Below are positions 32,478-32,887 of a DNA stretch of 32,887 nt, in pieces. Source of the DNA: Archaeoglobus sp. JdFR-22 (lineage in GTDB: Archaea; Halobacteriota; Archaeoglobi; Archaeoglobales; Archaeoglobaceae); the NCBI GenBank assembly GCA_002010045.1, contig MTMJ01000049.1, forward strand, positions 1 through 32,887, read 5' to 3'. The notes under the pieces are model-generated. The model worked only from the letters and a program-made list of their open reading frames with translations, was not told the origin of the DNA and did not search any database. Position numbers and translations under genes: made by a program. The first letter of the stretch is position 1. The number at the start of each line of letters is the position of its first letter.

Positions 32478-32887
32478 ATGGATAGTGAAGTCGAGGATGA
32501 AGATACAATCTATGTTGTACCACATACACACTACGACGCCACATGGGTTTTCACCAAAGAAGACTACTTCTACATATACATCGACCTCATAATTAGAAAA
32601 GTCATACAGCTGCTTGACAATAACGAGTTTAAATTTTTGATTGAACAGACGTTTCTTCTCGAAGAGATTGAGAGAAGGTATCCTGAGATTTTCTCGAAAA
32701 TAAGAGAGAATATAAAAAATAAGAGGATTGAGATTGCCAATGGCGAGCGTTTGATGGCAGACACAATGCTGACTCAGGAAGAAACAATCGTCAGGGAAAT
32801 TCTATTCGGTAAAAGATATCTGAAGGAAAAATTTGGCGTTGATGTTCCGGTAATGTGGCAGGCTGATAGCTTTGGATTGAATGCTCA
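32478..32887 (+). CDS. GH38 alpha-mannosidase, 5' part (cut by window end)
   Basis: ATG 32478 begins a frame open to the window edge (136 codons). The GH38 family signature is clear: IYVVPHTHYDATWVFT, giving the zinc-binding His and Asp (HTHxDxxW), then NGERLMADTMLTQEE and MWQADSFGLNA with the nucleophile-position Asp (family pattern WQxDxFG). The N-terminus is cytoplasmic with no signal peptide. GH38 enzymes cleave alpha-mannosides; some act on mannosylglycerate. The neighbouring glycerate kinase fits that use. The remaining three quarters or more of the protein are outside the window. Confidence 0.88.
   Translation, partial: MDSEVEDEDTIYVVPHTHYDATWVFTKEDYFYIYIDLIIRKVIQLLDNNEFKFLIEQTFLLEEIERRYPEIFSKIRENIKNKRIEIANGERLMADTMLTQEETIVREILFGKRYLKEKFGVDVPVMWQADSFGLNA

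Overview
The window is archaeal and AT-rich. Archaeal markers are a tail-less HMf-type histone, aIF1A, RIO1, a Dim2/Pno1-like KH protein, the RFC small subunit, TmcA, TtuA-type tRNA thiolase, DUF373 and DUF2116. Genes have TATA boxes about 25 nt upstream of many starts (leaderless transcripts) or GGTGAT-type Shine-Dalgarno (SD) sites inside operons, and poly-T runs act as terminators. Surface proteins with the PGF-pre-PGF domain suggest a euryarchaeon of the Halobacteriota (Archaeoglobi, Syntropharchaeia or ANME-1-like), but I cannot place it further from sequence alone.

Layout. (1) 1-6340, plus strand: the tail of an unknown membrane protein and three large secreted or surface proteins. Two of these share a PGF-pre-PGF domain and a matching C-terminal membrane anchor. 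(2) 6375-8994, minus strand: a translation and ribosome-biogenesis operon, tyrS > aIF1A > rio1 > Dim2-like KH. aIF1A appears to start at CTG. (3) 9047-10567: a previously unlisted 56-aa membrane protein diverging from hisS. (4) 10595-14787, minus strand: a tightly overlapping six-gene operon with four KaiC/RecA-like domains (two degenerate), a small GTPase fused to one of the degenerate domains, a roadblock/LC7 protein and a V4R (Bet3-like) protein. (5) 14852-20600, minus strand: a TadA/FlaI-type ATPase, a double GspF-domain membrane protein, and a 762-aa protein with a type IV pilin-like N-terminus and an adhesin-like body. (6) 20724-28254: housekeeping genes (TtuA, DUF373, DUF2116, a Cys-rich 47-aa protein, histone, PflX-like radical SAM, class II ribonucleotide reductase, GYD protein, RFC small subunit). 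(7) 27949-30512, minus strand: TmcA, which makes N4-acetylcytidine (ac4C), followed by an ASCH-domain protein. (8) 30591-32887: a ribbon-helix-helix regulator with a likely own operator, glycerate 2-kinase, and the start of a GH38 alpha-mannosidase.

How they may work together. The strongest candidate for a little-described system is 10595-20600. A GTPase, roadblock and V4R set (the parts list of bacterial MglA/MglB polarity modules and, loosely, of eukaryotic TRAPP) is co-transcribed with KaiC-like ATPases and sits directly downstream of a type IV pilus-like machine with a giant pilin-adhesin. I infer that the switch controls pilus assembly or position. Two other inferred pairs are TmcA with an ASCH protein (ac4C writer plus possible ac4C hydrolase or reader), and glycerate kinase with GH38 (mannosylglycerate use).
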